Assembly: GCA_963781675.1 (NCBI GenBank)
Contig: CAWAGF010000001.1
Location: forward strand, 124,001-188,000
Direction of reading: 5' to 3'
Length of the DNA: 64,000 nucleotides
Source of the DNA: SCTD01 sp963781675
Lineage (GTDB): Bacteria > Actinomycetota > Actinomycetes > Mycobacteriales > SCTD01
The notes under the pieces were generated by a model. It did not search any database. It saw only the letters and a list, made by a program, of their open reading frames with translations, and was not told where the DNA came from. The first letter of the stretch is position 1. The number at the start of each line of letters is the position of its first letter. Positions 36,019-45,655 of this stretch are shown in pieces. Made by a program: the position numbers and the translations under genes.

Positions 36019-37806
36019 ATGACCGAGACCACCAGCTCGCGCGGGCTGTCCCGCCGCTCCCTGTTCCGCTCCGCCGCCGCCGTGGGTGCGGTCGGTGCCG
36101 TCGGCGTCACGCTGCCCGCCGTCGCGGCCGGGGGCTCCTCCGCCGTCGAACCGCTGCGGCTGGCGCGCGTGTGGGCCGTGACCCGCGCGCAGCAGAAGAG
36201 CCTGGCCGGCTTCGACGACACGCACCGCGTGTACGAGGACGGCTCGATCGAGTACCTGCTGTGGCCCGGCGACCTCGCCCGCCTCAAGGCGACCGGCCTG
36301 CGCTTCGACATCACCGTGCCGGACCTGGTCGCCGCCGACGCCGACCGCGCGCCCGGCGTGCGCACCGCGCTGCTGCAGCCCGGCGAGACGAAGACCGGCG
36401 ACTACCGCCAGCTGGCCGACTACGAGGCCGACATGCGGGCCCTGGCCAAGCGCTACCCGACCAAGGCCCGCCTGATCGAGCTCCCGCACAGGACGCTCGA
36501 GGGCCGCACGGTCTACGGGCTCGAGATCTGCACCAACGTCACCAAGCGCGACGGCCGGCCGGTCTTCTACCAGGACGGCTGCCACCACGCCCGCGAGTGG
36601 CCGGCCTCCGAGGTCCCGATCATGTGGGCCTTCGACCTGCTGGAGAACTACGCCAAGGACAAGCGCATCAAGGCGATCGTGGACAACGTCCGCACGATCA
36701 TCGTCCCGGTCGTGAACGTCGACAGCTTCAACTACACGCGCTCGCTGCCGCCGGTCGAGACCGGGGTCGTCGAGGGCGTCCTGCTCGGTGGCCAGGGCCG
36801 CTACGTCCGCAAGAACCGCCGGCCGGTCGGCTCCTCGCACGTCAGCGAGGGCCTGGGCGCCGCCGAGACCGAGATCCCCAAGCAGCTGCAGGGCTACCTG
36901 GGCGTCGACCCCAACCGCAACTACGCCTACCAGTGGGGCGACGACCAGGGCGGGTCGTCGCCCTCCATGACCGACCAGACCTACCGCGGCAGCGACCCGT
37001 TCTCCGAGGCCGAGTCGCGCAACGTCGCGCACGTCCTCAAGAGCCACCACGCCACCGCGATGATCACGCACCACACGTCGGGCGACCTGCTGCTCTGGGC
37101 GTGGGGCGACACCCGCGACGACGCGCCGGACAACGCCGTCCTCGAGGGCCTCGGCCGCGCGATGGCCGTCTACAACGGCTACCGCCCGCAGAAGTCGATC
37201 GACCTCTACGTCACGACCGGGACCACGTCCGACTACGCGTACGGCGCCCTCGGCTCGATCGGCTACACCTTCGAGCACGCCGGCTCCACCTTCCACCCGC
37301 CGTACCCGGAGACCGTCCCGGCGATGTACGAGAAGAACCGCGAGGCGCTGATCATGCTCGCCGTCTACGGCTGCATCGCCCCGGAGAAGCGGCCCACCTA
37401 CACGCTCGACCCCGACGCGACGGCCGAGCTCAAGGACATGAAGATCACGTCCAAGCGGCTCAACCACGCGATCATCAGCGGTCGCGCCGTCGACAAGCGC
37501 GGGCGCGCGGTGAAGGCCACGCTGTCGATCACGAAGACCTTCGACACGGCCCTGTGGCTGCAGGGCGAGCAGAACCCGCTCGGCCAGAAGACCTACCGGG
37601 AGTTCCTCGACACCCGGATGGAGACCGGCGGCGACGGCGTCTTCGAGTGGCACGTGAACCCCTCGACGCGCCCCGCCCTGATCGCGGCCAAGAAGACCGA
37701 GGCGTACGTCCTGGCCATCACCGGGCCGAAGGGCGTCGGCGTCAGCCGCCGCATCGTCGTCAAGCGCGGCCAGCGGGTCGACCTCGGGACCGTCGTCGTC
37801 GAGTAG
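36019..37806 (+). CDS. Secreted M14 zinc carboxypeptidase (Tat exported)
   Basis: 595 residues. A twin-arginine signal (SRRSLFRSAAAVGAVG) is followed by a pro-region and an M14 domain (about 130-450). Zinc ligands are H and E in DGCHHAREWPASE and H in MITHHTSGDLL; the catalytic Glu is in GYTFEHAGS. Substrate-binding PNRNYAYQW is present. A C-terminal beta domain of about 120 residues (CNA/transthyretin-like, ISGRAVDKRGRAVKATLSI) follows. It is likely an extracellular carboxypeptidase; residue preference is not inferable. A terminator hairpin follows. Confidence 0.92.
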   Translation: MTETTSSRGLSRRSLFRSAAAVGAVGAVGVTLPAVAAGGSSAVEPLRLARVWAVTRAQQKSLAGFDDTHRVYEDGSIEYLLWPGDLARLKATGLRFDITVPDLVAADADRAPGVRTALLQPGETKTGDYRQLADYEADMRALAKRYPTKARLIELPHRTLEGRTVYGLEICTNVTKRDGRPVFYQDGCHHAREWPASEVPIMWAFDLLENYAKDKRIKAIVDNVRTIIVPVVNVDSFNYTRSLPPVETGVVEGVLLGGQGRYVRKNRRPVGSSHVSEGLGAAETEIPKQLQGYLGVDPNRNYAYQWGDDQGGSSPSMTDQTYRGSDPFSEAESRNVAHVLKSHHATAMITHHTSGDLLLWAWGDTRDDAPDNAVLEGLGRAMAVYNGYRPQKSIDLYVTTGTTSDYAYGALGSIGYTFEHAGSTFHPPYPETVPAMYEKNREALIMLAVYGCIAPEKRPTYTLDPDATAELKDMKITSKRLNHAIISGRAVDKRGRAVKATLSITKTFDTALWLQGEQNPLGQKTYREFLDTRMETGGDGVFEWHVNPSTRPALIAAKKTEAYVLAITGPKGVGVSRRIVVKRGQRVDLGTVVVE

Positions 37807-37821
37807 CAGCACCCGCACGTC

Positions 37822-37857
37822 GGAGGGGCCGGGGCGCACGCGCGCACCGGCCCCTCC
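37822..37857 (+). terminator. Hairpin terminator with T-run
   Basis: GGAGGGGCCGG pairs with CCGGCCCCTCC (11 bp) around a GC-rich loop and is followed by TTT, 16 bp after the carboxypeptidase stop. Confidence 0.8.
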
Positions 37858-37963
37858 TTTCGGGCCATGTCCGTTTGATCACCACGAGGCATGCGCCCGC
37901 CCCGGCTGCCTGCCGACGTCCTCAGGACGTGGCGCACCGCTGCGCCGACGGAGGGCAGGGAAC

Positions 37964-38700
37964 GTGAGCAGCACCAAGCGGGTACGGGTGAGCCGGGTCG
38001 CGGACTGGTCGGGCTGGTGCAGCCCGTGCGAGAGCGAGGACCGGCCGCTGGTCCTGACCCGCACCGGCCCCGCCGGGCCGGGTGCGTGGCTCGCCGGGCT
38101 CGGCGACGACGACCGCTTCCTGCTGCTCACCTGCAACGTGTGCGGCCACTGGCAGGTCGTGCCGCCGCGCGAGGAGGACGACCCTGAGGTCGTGCTCGTC
38201 GACGACGAGGTGCTGGAGGCGGTGCACCAGGTGGTGGCGCAGGCGCGGGCCGAGCAGGCACCGGCTGACCTCGTGGTCGCCGACCACGCGCCCCTGCAGC
38301 CCGCCGCTGCCGCGCTCAACGACGCCCCCGACCTCGAGCTGCTCCACCTGCTGCCGACCGAGGTGGCAGCGCCCCCCACCCTTGTCGCCGTCGCCGTGCC
38401 CGCGCCGCGCTCGGAGCGTCGCGTCGTCGCGCTGGGAGATTGCCGGAGACGCTGCCCGCCTACTCCCCGGAGGCCGTCGCGGCCGCGCGACGGGTGCTGG
38501 CCGCCGCCCGCGCCGAGACGCAGCGCACCGTCGTCCCGCGCCCGGCGCCGCTCGACCGCACCCGCCGTACCCGCAGCACCGCGTCCGCACGTCGCGCCGA
38601 GCGGCAGGCCGTCGTGCCCCCTCCCCCTCCCGCGGTGGTCGCCGCCGCCACGGCCGTCGCGCACGCCGGCGCACGCCAGCTGGTGCTCGCGGCGGCCTGA
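37964..38700 (+). CDS. Zinc-ribbon protein of unknown function, one frameshift
   Basis: About 245 residues after correction. The N-terminal CSPC ... CNVC pairs (residues about 19-22 and 57-60) suggest a zinc ribbon. An acidic region (PREEDDPEVVLVDDEVLEAVHQVV) and a basic Ala/Arg-rich tail (ARRVLAAARAETQ, TRRTRSTASARRAERQ) follow. One base appears missing near 38440: the frame then continues LPETLPAYSPEAVAAARRV to the stop at 38700. GTG start with AGGGCAGGG upstream. Function unknown. Confidence 0.6.
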
Positions 38701-38737
38701 GGGACGCGCCGCTGCGTCCGGGGCTCGGTCGTACCGG

Positions 38738-39502
38738 TCAGGGCAGCGTCACGTAGTCGGCGAGGAAGGCGCGTGCGGAGGCGGTGTCGAGCCGGTAGTC
38801 GACGTTCGTCGAGCGGCACACCGCGTCGCCGGTGATGGTGATGGCGGCGACGACGTCGCTCGTGCCGAGGAAGTTCGGGCCGCCCGAGTCGCCGTAGCAG
38901 GTGCCGCCGTTGCCGGTGGACGCGTTCATGGAGAGGCGCAGCCACGTCGCGTTGATCGCGTTCAGCGTGCCGGTCGCGACCATCCGCCGGTCGTCGTAGA
39001 GGTACCGATGGCCACCCGGCTCGTTCGTCACCTCGTAGGCGCCGTAGCCGACGCTGGTGAAGCGCTGGTCCGAGGGGAGCCGGCTCAGGGAGGCGGCAGT
39101 CGGCAGCCTCGCCGGGGTGATGCCCTTGACCGGCTTGTCGAGCACGACCACCGCGATGTCGTGGGCGTCGCTCTGGTTGCCGGGATAGGCGTCGTCGGCC
39201 TGGAAGGTGCCGCTGTACACCCTGTCCCCGGCCTCGTAGTCAGGGTCGAAGGTGACGGCGACCCGCTCGGCGTCCTGCGCGCAGTGCGCCGCCGTGAGGA
39301 ACACGGTCGGCGAGAGGAGCGTCCCGGAGCAGTACAGCCAGGTGCCGTCGGAGTACTGCGTCGGCGACACCAGGCCGCCGACAGCGGGGTGCTTGCTGCC
39401 GTCGTAGGTGCCGTTCGTGATGGCGGACGCGGGGGCGGAGCTCAGCGCCACGGCGGCAGCCGTGCCGACGGAGAGCAGGACGGACGACAGCAGACGGCGC
39501 AC
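38738..39502 (-). CDS. Secreted trypsin-like serine protease
   Basis: 254 residues. The signal peptide is MRRLLSSVLLSVGTAAAVAL, cleaved near SAPASA. S1-type features are His in LTAAHCAQD, Asp in AHDIAVVVLD and Ser in CYGDSGGPNF. It lacks the full trypsin cysteine set and resembles the shorter streptogrisin/V8-like secreted proteases of actinobacteria. GTG start with GAGGAG upstream. It is unrelated in detail to the protease at 11582-12340, so this is not a recent duplication. Confidence 0.9.
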   Translation of the reverse strand: MRRLLSSVLLSVGTAAAVALSSAPASAITNGTYDGSKHPAVGGLVSPTQYSDGTWLYCSGTLLSPTVFLTAAHCAQDAERVAVTFDPDYEAGDRVYSGTFQADDAYPGNQSDAHDIAVVVLDKPVKGITPARLPTAASLSRLPSDQRFTSVGYGAYEVTNEPGGHRYLYDDRRMVATGTLNAINATWLRLSMNASTGNGGTCYGDSGGPNFLGTSDVVAAITITGDAVCRSTNVDYRLDTASARAFLADYVTLP

Positions 39503-39580
39503 GGGAGCTCCTCGTGGACGGGACGCGACCGTACGCCCGACGGCGCCGCCCCCGCACCCGTCGTCCGGCGGATGCCCTGC

Positions 39581-39724
39581 CTAGCGCGCGGAGCGGCGGG
39601 CCCAGCTGCGCTGGTCGAGCGGGACGTCCTGGACGACGTCGGGCTGCGGCATGCGCTGGGGCCGGCGGGGAGCGACGCGGCGACCGCGGCGGCGGGCCGG
39701 GACGAGGCTGCGGAGCAGGTGCAC
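39581..39724 (-). CDS. Possible small basic protein after dnaB
   Basis: 47-codon ORF beginning 3 bp after the dnaB stop (GTG at 39724). It is rich in Arg and Pro (LVPARRRGRRVAPRRPQR, then RSWARRSAR). No ribosome site is distinct and no family is recognised. The composition may simply reflect GC-rich DNA. Confidence 0.3.
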   Translation of the reverse strand: MHLLRSLVPARRRGRRVAPRRPQRMPQPDVVQDVPLDQRSWARRSAR

Positions 39725-39727
39725 GAC

Positions 39728-42700
39728 TCAGCCCGGGTTCATGTCGACGAAGCGGCTGTAGTGGCCCTGGAAGGCGACGGTGATCGTCGCGGTGGGCCCG
39801 TTGCGGTGCTTGGCGACGATGAAGTCGGCCTCGCCGGCGCGCGGGCTCTCCTTCTCGTAGGCGTCCTCGCGGTGCAGCAGGATCACCATGTCCGCGTCCT
39901 GCTCGATCGAGTTGTGGACCGCGACGCCGTCAGCCACGAAGTTGTGCGTGCCGAGGACGGTCGCGTCGTAGACCTCCTCCTCCCCGAGCGGCTCCACGTC
40001 GACGACCTCGTCCCACAGCACGTCGTTGGTCGCCATGAGCTCGAGGTCCCGGTCCTCGAGCACCTGCGCGACCCGGCCGAGGCGCTCCCGGCTGGGTGCG
40101 TGCTTCCACATCGTGCTGCCGCAGAAGCTCGTCCCGAGAGCAGCCGCGAACTGGCGCTGCGTCATGCCCTTCTCGACGAGCAGGCCGCGGACCTTCTGCC
40201 AGACGTCCTTCGGGACGGTGTCCACGTTGGCGTTGCCCTTGACGTCGGCGAGAGCGTCGCGCAGCCGGACGACCTGCGTGCCGCGCGCGCCGTGCACACC
40301 GATCTCGTTGAGGAAGCGGCGCTGGTCGTCGACCCCGGAGATGTCGAGCGTCCACTGCTGGCGGTGCTGACCGGAGGAGACGGCTCGCAGCCGCGTCGAG
40401 ATGCCGAAGCGCAGCAGCAGTCGGCTGACGTCGTCGCACAGCTGACGGCTCGTGCTCGCGTAGTAGATGCGCCCACTGCGGCCGTTCTTGTTGACGGTGA
40501 CGGAGCCGTCGGTCGCCCAGAGGTGGCGCAGGAAGAGGCGGATCTGCGACTTCGGCAGGTGTGCCACGGCAGCCGGCACGAACTTCTCGTGCGAGCGCAG
40601 GCCGAACAGGCCGAGACCGTCGAGCCAGAGGGCGATCGGGTTGCGCCGCCCGTGCGTGAGGTGGAAAGGCGCCGGGAGCCGCAGCGACGTGCACCGCGCC
40701 GCCGCGTGGTCGTCTCGTACCGCGGTGATGCCGAACGTCTGCGCCGCCGCGGCCACCGCCGTCAGGTTTGCCTCGTCGACGCTGGCGTAGCGGATCGGCT
40801 GCCTGTTGACGAACGAGCCGTCGCCCAGCAGATGGGCGAGCAGGACGACCTCGGCCTCGGGCCAGGCCTGCTCGGTGTCGGGCGCCGGCACGTGTCGCGG
40901 CACGGCGACGCGGCTGCCGGCGGTCAGATCTCCGAGCGGGCGCCAGCCGTCGTAGGTGAGGAAGGGGTGGTTGGCCGTCGCCGTCACCTGCTTGCCCGAC
41001 GCGAGCCGCAGGCGGAACACCTGCTTGCGCCCCGTGGAGAAGACGTGCGTGAGGTGGCGGCGGACGTAGCGCAGCGAGTCGTCCAGGCTCCACACCGGGA
41101 CGTCACGGGCGCCGCGGGCGAACAGCTCGCCGAGGGTCACCTCGACGCCCGTGTCGGCCCGCAGGACGCGGGTGGAGGCCGGCAGGCACCCCGACTCGCG
41201 AAGGTCGCTGATCTGCGGCTTCTTGTCGGTGCGCTGCTCGGAACCGCGGTTGAGCTGGCTCATCGCGATCACCGGGATCTCGAGCTCCTTGGCCAGCAGC
41301 TTCAGCGAGCGCGAGAGCTCGGAGACCTCCTGCTGGCGGTTCTCGGCCTTCTTGTTGCCGCTCATCAGCTGCAGGTAGTCGATGACGATGAGCTGCAGGT
41401 CGTTGCGCTGCCGCAGGCGCCGGGCCTTCGCGCGGATCTCCATCATCGTGAGGTTCGGCGAGTCGTCGATGTAGAGCGGCGCCTCGGCGACCTCGCCCAT
41501 CCGGCGGGCGAGGCGCGACCAGTCGTCGTCGGTCATCGTGCCGGAGCGCATGTGGTGCAGCGGGACGCGCGCCTCGGCCGAGAGCAGGCGCATCGTGATC
41601 TCGGTCTTGCTCATCTCCAGCGAGAAGATCGCGCTCGGCAGGCCGTGCTTGACCGACGCGGAGCGCGCGATGTCGAGCCCGAGCGTCGAGTTGTGCGTCG
41701 GCACCATCGACCGGGTCGCGAGGTAGAGGTGGTCGTCGTTGTCGACCTGGACGCAGCGCACCGGCACGGCCGGGACCGGCGTGACGGAGGTGATCCAGCG
41801 CTGGCCGGACCGGGCGCTGGTGGTGCGGCTGCGCTCCTTGTGCGCCAGGTGCTTGCGCTCCAGCCGGAAGACACGCTCGTCGGTCGTCCAGTTCAGCGTG
41901 AAGCAGGTCGAGGTGGCCTCGCTCCGGCCGCGGACCTGCTTGCGCGTCATCGTGCAGCGGTGGCCGAGGCTGACCACGAGCTCCTGGACGTCGCGGGCGA
42001 GGCGCTCCGACGTGACGGCGAACTGCAGGTTCCCGGTGGGGGTCACCGTGCCGTCGGTGTCCATGAGCCCGGCGAGCAGCGCGCGGCGCTGCGCCTCGGA
42101 CGCACGCAGGTAGCGCGCGGGCACGTGCTTCGCGCCGAGCACTCCGAGGGTGCGGAGCAGGCCCTGCACCGTCCCGTGGTGGGCGCGGCACGCGGCGCAC
42201 CGGACCAGGCCCGCGGACGGCCCGCCGCAGTCGGGGCAGCTGCGCCGCCGCCGGCAGCTGCAGGCCGTACAGCAGCTGCCCCTGGTGCGGGACGACCAGT
42301 CCCTCGGCCTCGAGGTGCATGACGATCTCGGGGTCGGCGGTGGTGAAGCGGGCGCTCGCGCTGTGCCCGTCACCGAGCCAGACGCCGAGCACGTACGGCG
42401 GCAGCGGCAGTGCGGCCTCGGGGAGCTGCAGCGGCGCGGCGTTGGTGACCGAGTGGTTCGCCCGGCGGTCAGCGGTCGCGCAGCGCACGGTCGCGGCGAT
42501 CTCCGCCGTCGTGCGCACGGCCGGGCGGCCGGTCCGGCTGCGGCGGGACGCGCGGGTGTGCGTCGACCACTGGTGCTCGGCGTCGGCGACGACGCGCGTG
42601 CCGTCCGAGAAGACCACCTCGTAGCAGGGCCGGTCAGCGAGCACCTCGGTGGCGGCGACGACGCGGGTAGGACGGCCGGCGGCGTCGAGCAGCAGGTCCC

Positions 42701-43460
42701 CGACCTGCACCTCGCCCATCGTCGTCCAGCCGGTCGGCGTCGGCAGGGCGGTGTCCAGCGCAAGGGCCTTGCCCAGACCCGGACGGCCGGCGATGACGAT
42801 CATCTGGCCGGGGTGCAGGCCGTTGGTCAGGCCGTCCAGGTCGGCGAAGCCGGTGGGCACGCCGGACATGGAGCCGCCGCGCGAGCCGATGGCCTCCAGC
42901 TCGTCCATCGTCGGCTGCATCAGCTCCTCGAGGAGCGTGTAGTCCTCGCTGCTGCGCCGCTCGGTGACGTCGTAGATCGACTGCTGGGCGCGGTCGACCA
43001 CGTCGTCGACGCCGCCGGAGCCGGACGCCCCGTAGCCGAGCTGCACGATGCGCGTGCCGGCCTCGACCAGGCGCCGCAGCACGGCCTGCTCGGCCACGAT
43101 GCGGGCGTAGAAGCCGGCGTTGGCCGCCGTCGGGACGCTGGACAGCAGCGTGTGGAGGTACGGCGCACCGCCGACGCGGCCGATCTCGCCGAGGCGCGTC
43201 AGCTCGGCGGACACCGTGATCGGGTCGGCGGGCTCGCCCTTGCCGTAGAGGTCGACGACGACGTCGAAGATCGTCTGGTGCGCCGGCCGGTAGAAGTCGG
43301 TCGCCCGCACGACCTCGACGACGTCGGCGATGGCGTCCTTGCTGAGCAGCATGCCGCCCAGCACGGACTGCTCGGCGGCGAGGTCCTGGGGCGGGGTGCG
43401 CTCGAACTCGGGAGCAGGCCGACCCGGCTGCGAGGGCAGCTCCACGACCCGCTCCGACAC
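39728..43460 (-). CDS. dnaB: Replicative DNA helicase DnaB with two inteins, one frameshift
   Basis: Hexameric 5'-3' helicase. The three exteins (231 + 167 + 60 residues) give 458, normal for DnaB. The N-domain (PPQDLAAEQSVLGGMLLSKDA) is followed by the RecA-like domain: Walker A IAGRPGLGK|ST is split by intein 1, Walker B is LIVIDYLQLM, and the DnaB motif DLRESG|SIEQDADMV is split by intein 2. Both inteins must splice out. One extra base near 42245, inside intein 1, breaks the frame. The GTG start at 43460 follows AGGAGGTGGGTGACC. A cluster of DnaA-box-like sequences lies upstream. Confidence 0.95.
39911..41188 (-). mobile_element. DnaB intein 2: class 1, with LAGLIDADG endonuclease
   Basis: 426 residues, Cys1 (CLPASTRVLRADTG) to the terminal HN before Ser of SIEQD. 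Block B is VTATANHPFLTYDGW with T-x-x-H. Endonuclease blocks are LLAHLLGDGSF and FLRHLWATDGSV. An extra helix-turn-helix-like segment (MTQRQFAAALGTSFCGSTMW) lies near the C-terminal side. Block F/G is EVYDATVLGTHNFVADGVAVHN. The insertion point RESG|SIEQD is the one used by the well-known cyanobacterial Ssp DnaB intein. No frame disruption. Confidence 0.93.
41690..42767 (-). mobile_element. DnaB intein 1: class 3, in the P-loop, one frameshift
   Basis: About 359 residues, starting ALALDTALPTPTGWTTMGEV and ending VPTHN. The class 3 triad is W in ADAEHQW, C in VPVRCVQV and T in VPTHN. Endonuclease blocks are VLGVWLGDGHS and LLAGLMDTDGT. A Cys4 element (CPDCGG ... CAACRAHHG) is inserted between them, perhaps a zinc finger for DNA recognition. 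It sits in GLGK|STLG of Walker A, the mycobacterial DnaB site. One extra base near 42245. It closely resembles the Dcd intein. Confidence 0.92.
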
Positions 43461-43564
43461 CGGTCACCCACCTCCTCGTCCGCCGGCGCGCGCCGCCGTC
43501 GCAGGCAGTTCTACCGGCGACCTCCGACGAGAACGGGGGCCTGCGGCGTGTCGGTACGGGCCCC

Positions 43565-43706
43565 CTGTGGACGCAGCTGGGGAGGAGGTGTGGGCGGTGC
43601 GGCCTGTCGCTGTGGACAGCCGGGGACCGACCTGTGGAGGAGCGCGGACGAGGGGGCGGCGCCGCGCGTGCGACCTGCCCACACCTGTGTGCACCGCCTG
43701 TGGACA
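43565..43706. promoter_or_regulatory. Cluster of DnaA-box-like motifs upstream of dnaB
   Basis: In the 310-bp gap between dnaB and the next gene, CTGTGGA occurs four times in the same orientation: 43565 (CTGTGGACG), 43610 (CTGTGGACA), 43632 (CTGTGGAGG) and 43698 (CTGTGGACA). Two match 8 of 9 bases of the actinobacterial DnaA box TTGTCCACA in reverse. They could allow DnaA to control dnaB or titrate DnaA. No AT-rich unwinding element is seen, so this is not an origin. The rest of the gap shows nothing else. Confidence 0.4.
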
Positions 43707-43773
43707 GAGAAACTCGGGGGCTGTCGGGAGCGCCCGCCCGGCGGACCCGGACAGGCGACCGCAGCCGGGTGCC

Positions 43774-44256
43774 TCAGGCCGGCGTCGTCCGCCGTCGCGC
43801 GCGCAGGACCCGCACCGCGTACGCCACCGCCGACCCCGCGAACAGCACCGCGGTCACGGCCACCCACCGGCCCAGGTACGGGTCCTGGGTCAGCCCGGCC
43901 TTGACGCGGAAGACGCCCTCGGAGCGCTGCAGGATGACCGGCAGCCAGACGGCGAGCAGCAGCAGCGACAGCAGCGCCGGGACGCGCACGTAGTTCACGA
44001 CAGGGCCGAGCGGGCGCAGCAGCCGGTCGCCGAGCGCCAGCGCCGGGCCGAGCAGGAGGTCCCACACCAGGGCGGCCCCGACGAACCAGATGCCGATCCG
44101 CAGCAGGACCGGCAGGTCGTCGAGCAGGCGGCCGACGGCGTACGCGGTGAGCGCGAAGCAGCCGAGCAGCGCGACCAGGTGCCACGGCGACGCCCCGTAC
44201 AGCCGGCGGAAGGGGCCGCTGGGCACGCGGGTGTCGTCGGCGGAGGTGCGCGTCAC
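43774..44256 (-). CDS. Four-helix membrane protein coupled to the molybdopterin oxidoreductase
   Basis: 160 residues with about four hydrophobic helices (HLVALLGCFALTAYAVGRLL, IGIWFVGAALVWDLLLG, VPALLSLLLLAVWLPVIL, VAVTAVLFAGSAVAYAVRVL). The GTG start overlaps the stop of the oxidoreductase as GTGA. No cofactor ligands beyond one N-terminal His are obvious. It is probably a membrane partner in the electron-transfer complex. Confidence 0.75.
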   Translation of the reverse strand: MTRTSADDTRVPSGPFRRLYGASPWHLVALLGCFALTAYAVGRLLDDLPVLLRIGIWFVGAALVWDLLLGPALALGDRLLRPLGPVVNYVRVPALLSLLLLAVWLPVILQRSEGVFRVKAGLTQDPYLGRWVAVTAVLFAGSAVAYAVRVLRARRRTTPA

Positions 44257-45563
44257 GAGGAGCTCCGGAAGGTGAGGGTCTCGACCCACTTGGTGTTCCG
44301 GACGCCGGGGGCGGCCGGGATGATGAGCCGCGCGGGGAAGCCGTGGTCGAGCGACAGGTCGACGCCGTTCACCTTCAGGGCGAGCAGCGACTTCCCCGCC
44401 CGCACCTGCTTGCCGGTGAGCGTCATCGTCGAGAACGCCCCGCCGCGCTGCAGCGACTCGACGAAGACGGACGCGCAGTCCTCGCCGCCGACCATCGCCG
44501 CCAGGTCCCGCAGCCGGACGCCCGTCCAGGCCTGCGAAGTGGACCACCCCTCGACGCAGGCGATGGGGAGCTCCTCGGTGCGCATGCCCATCGTCAGCAG
44601 CTGCTCGCGCCGGAACGCCAGCTCCTCGCCTCCGGGGCCGACCAGGCGCAGCCGCCACGAGGATCCGGTCTGCGTCGGGTCGATGCCGATCTCGCCGAAG
44701 GTGGTGTTGACCTGGAAGTCGTTCGGGCCGTCGCCCAGGTCCTGCCCGCGCGGGGACAGCAGCGCGGTAGGGCGCAGCGGGTCGACCGACTGCCCGACGG
44801 ACAGGCCCAGCAGCGCGAGCGACCCGCCGCCGACGACGCCCAGCGCGCCGCGGCGGGAGATGCTGGCCGGCAAGGGGTCCGGCGAGACGAGGTGGTCCGG
44901 GTCGCGCGGCTCGGGGACCGTCGAGGCCGTGTCGACCGACCAGTACGACGTGCCGCGCAGCGACCGCACCATCGTCGGCAGCTTCAGCGCGACGTGCGCG
45001 GCGAAGGCCGCGATGAACACCCACGCGGCGTAGAAGTGCCCTGTGTAGAAGGAGAAGCCCCACGCGTAGTCGTACTGGACGTTCATCGCGCCGGTGAGGA
45101 TCAGGAACAGGATGCTGCCGACGATCAGCAAGATGGACAGCCGCTCCAGCGCCTGCGCGGGCGACTTCACCGGTGGCCACTCGAACAGCTTCGGCGCCAC
45201 CGACCAGAGCTTGGCGAGCACGACCGGGATCAGCGCCAGGCCGAGCAGCACATGGGTGCCCTGGTTGACGCGGTAGAGCCAGCTCGGCGAGGTGAACCAG
45301 TCGAACCACACGTACCGCGCGAGCAGCCCGGCCTGCGGCGTCTGGTCGTTGCTGCCGCCGAGGCCCGGGTCGTAGGCGGCGTAGGACAGCAAGCCGGTCA
45401 CGATCAGCACCAGCAGGCCGACCAGCAGGACGAGCGCGAGCACCGAGGTCAGCCAGGGACCGCGGATCGGGCTGCGCCAGGAGCGCTCGTCGAACGGGCC
45501 GCCGGGGCCGCGCTCGAGCAGCCCCTTCAGCCCGCGGGAGCGGTCGTGCGTGGTGGCGGTCAT
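44253..45563 (-). CDS. Membrane-bound sulfite-oxidase-type molybdopterin oxidoreductase
   Basis: 436 residues. The N-terminal half is a four- to five-helix cytochrome b561-like domain (TSVLALVLLVGLLVLIVTGLL, NQGTHVLLGLALIP, HFYAAWVFIAAFAAHVALKL) with paired His residues for heme. A SRRGALGVVGGG segment then leads to the molybdopterin-binding domain, with the Mo-ligating Cys in LPIACVEGWS and the tail GVRNTKWVETLTF. Likely electron flow is from an extracytoplasmic substrate to the membrane pool; the substrate is unknown. Transcribed from a GAACCT-N15-CGAA promoter at 45601-45630. Confidence 0.85.
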   Translation of the reverse strand: MTATTHDRSRGLKGLLERGPGGPFDERSWRSPIRGPWLTSVLALVLLVGLLVLIVTGLLSYAAYDPGLGGSNDQTPQAGLLARYVWFDWFTSPSWLYRVNQGTHVLLGLALIPVVLAKLWSVAPKLFEWPPVKSPAQALERLSILLIVGSILFLILTGAMNVQYDYAWGFSFYTGHFYAAWVFIAAFAAHVALKLPTMVRSLRGTSYWSVDTASTVPEPRDPDHLVSPDPLPASISRRGALGVVGGGSLALLGLSVGQSVDPLRPTALLSPRGQDLGDGPNDFQVNTTFGEIGIDPTQTGSSWRLRLVGPGGEELAFRREQLLTMGMRTEELPIACVEGWSTSQAWTGVRLRDLAAMVGGEDCASVFVESLQRGGAFSTMTLTGKQVRAGKSLLALKVNGVDLSLDHGFPARLIIPAAPGVRNTKWVETLTFRSSS

Positions 45564-45600
45564 GAGGCGCAGTGTCCGTCCTGGGAGCGGGTGTCCCCGC

Positions 45601-45630
45601 AGGTTCGCTGCGCGACGCGCAGAGGTTCGC
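45601..45630 (-). promoter_or_regulatory. ECF-type promoter for the molybdopterin oxidoreductase
   Basis: On the minus strand GCGAACCT, exactly 15 bases, then CGAACCT, about 38 bp before the ATG at 45563. It matches three other promoters in this region with the same spacing. Confidence 0.6.
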
Positions 45631-45655
45631 TGTGGCGGGTGTCACGACGTCCCGG

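Noticed and set aside
43464..43773. Chromosomal origin of replication
   Set aside because: Only four weak DnaA-box-like motifs, no AT-rich unwinding region, and dnaA/dnaN are not present.
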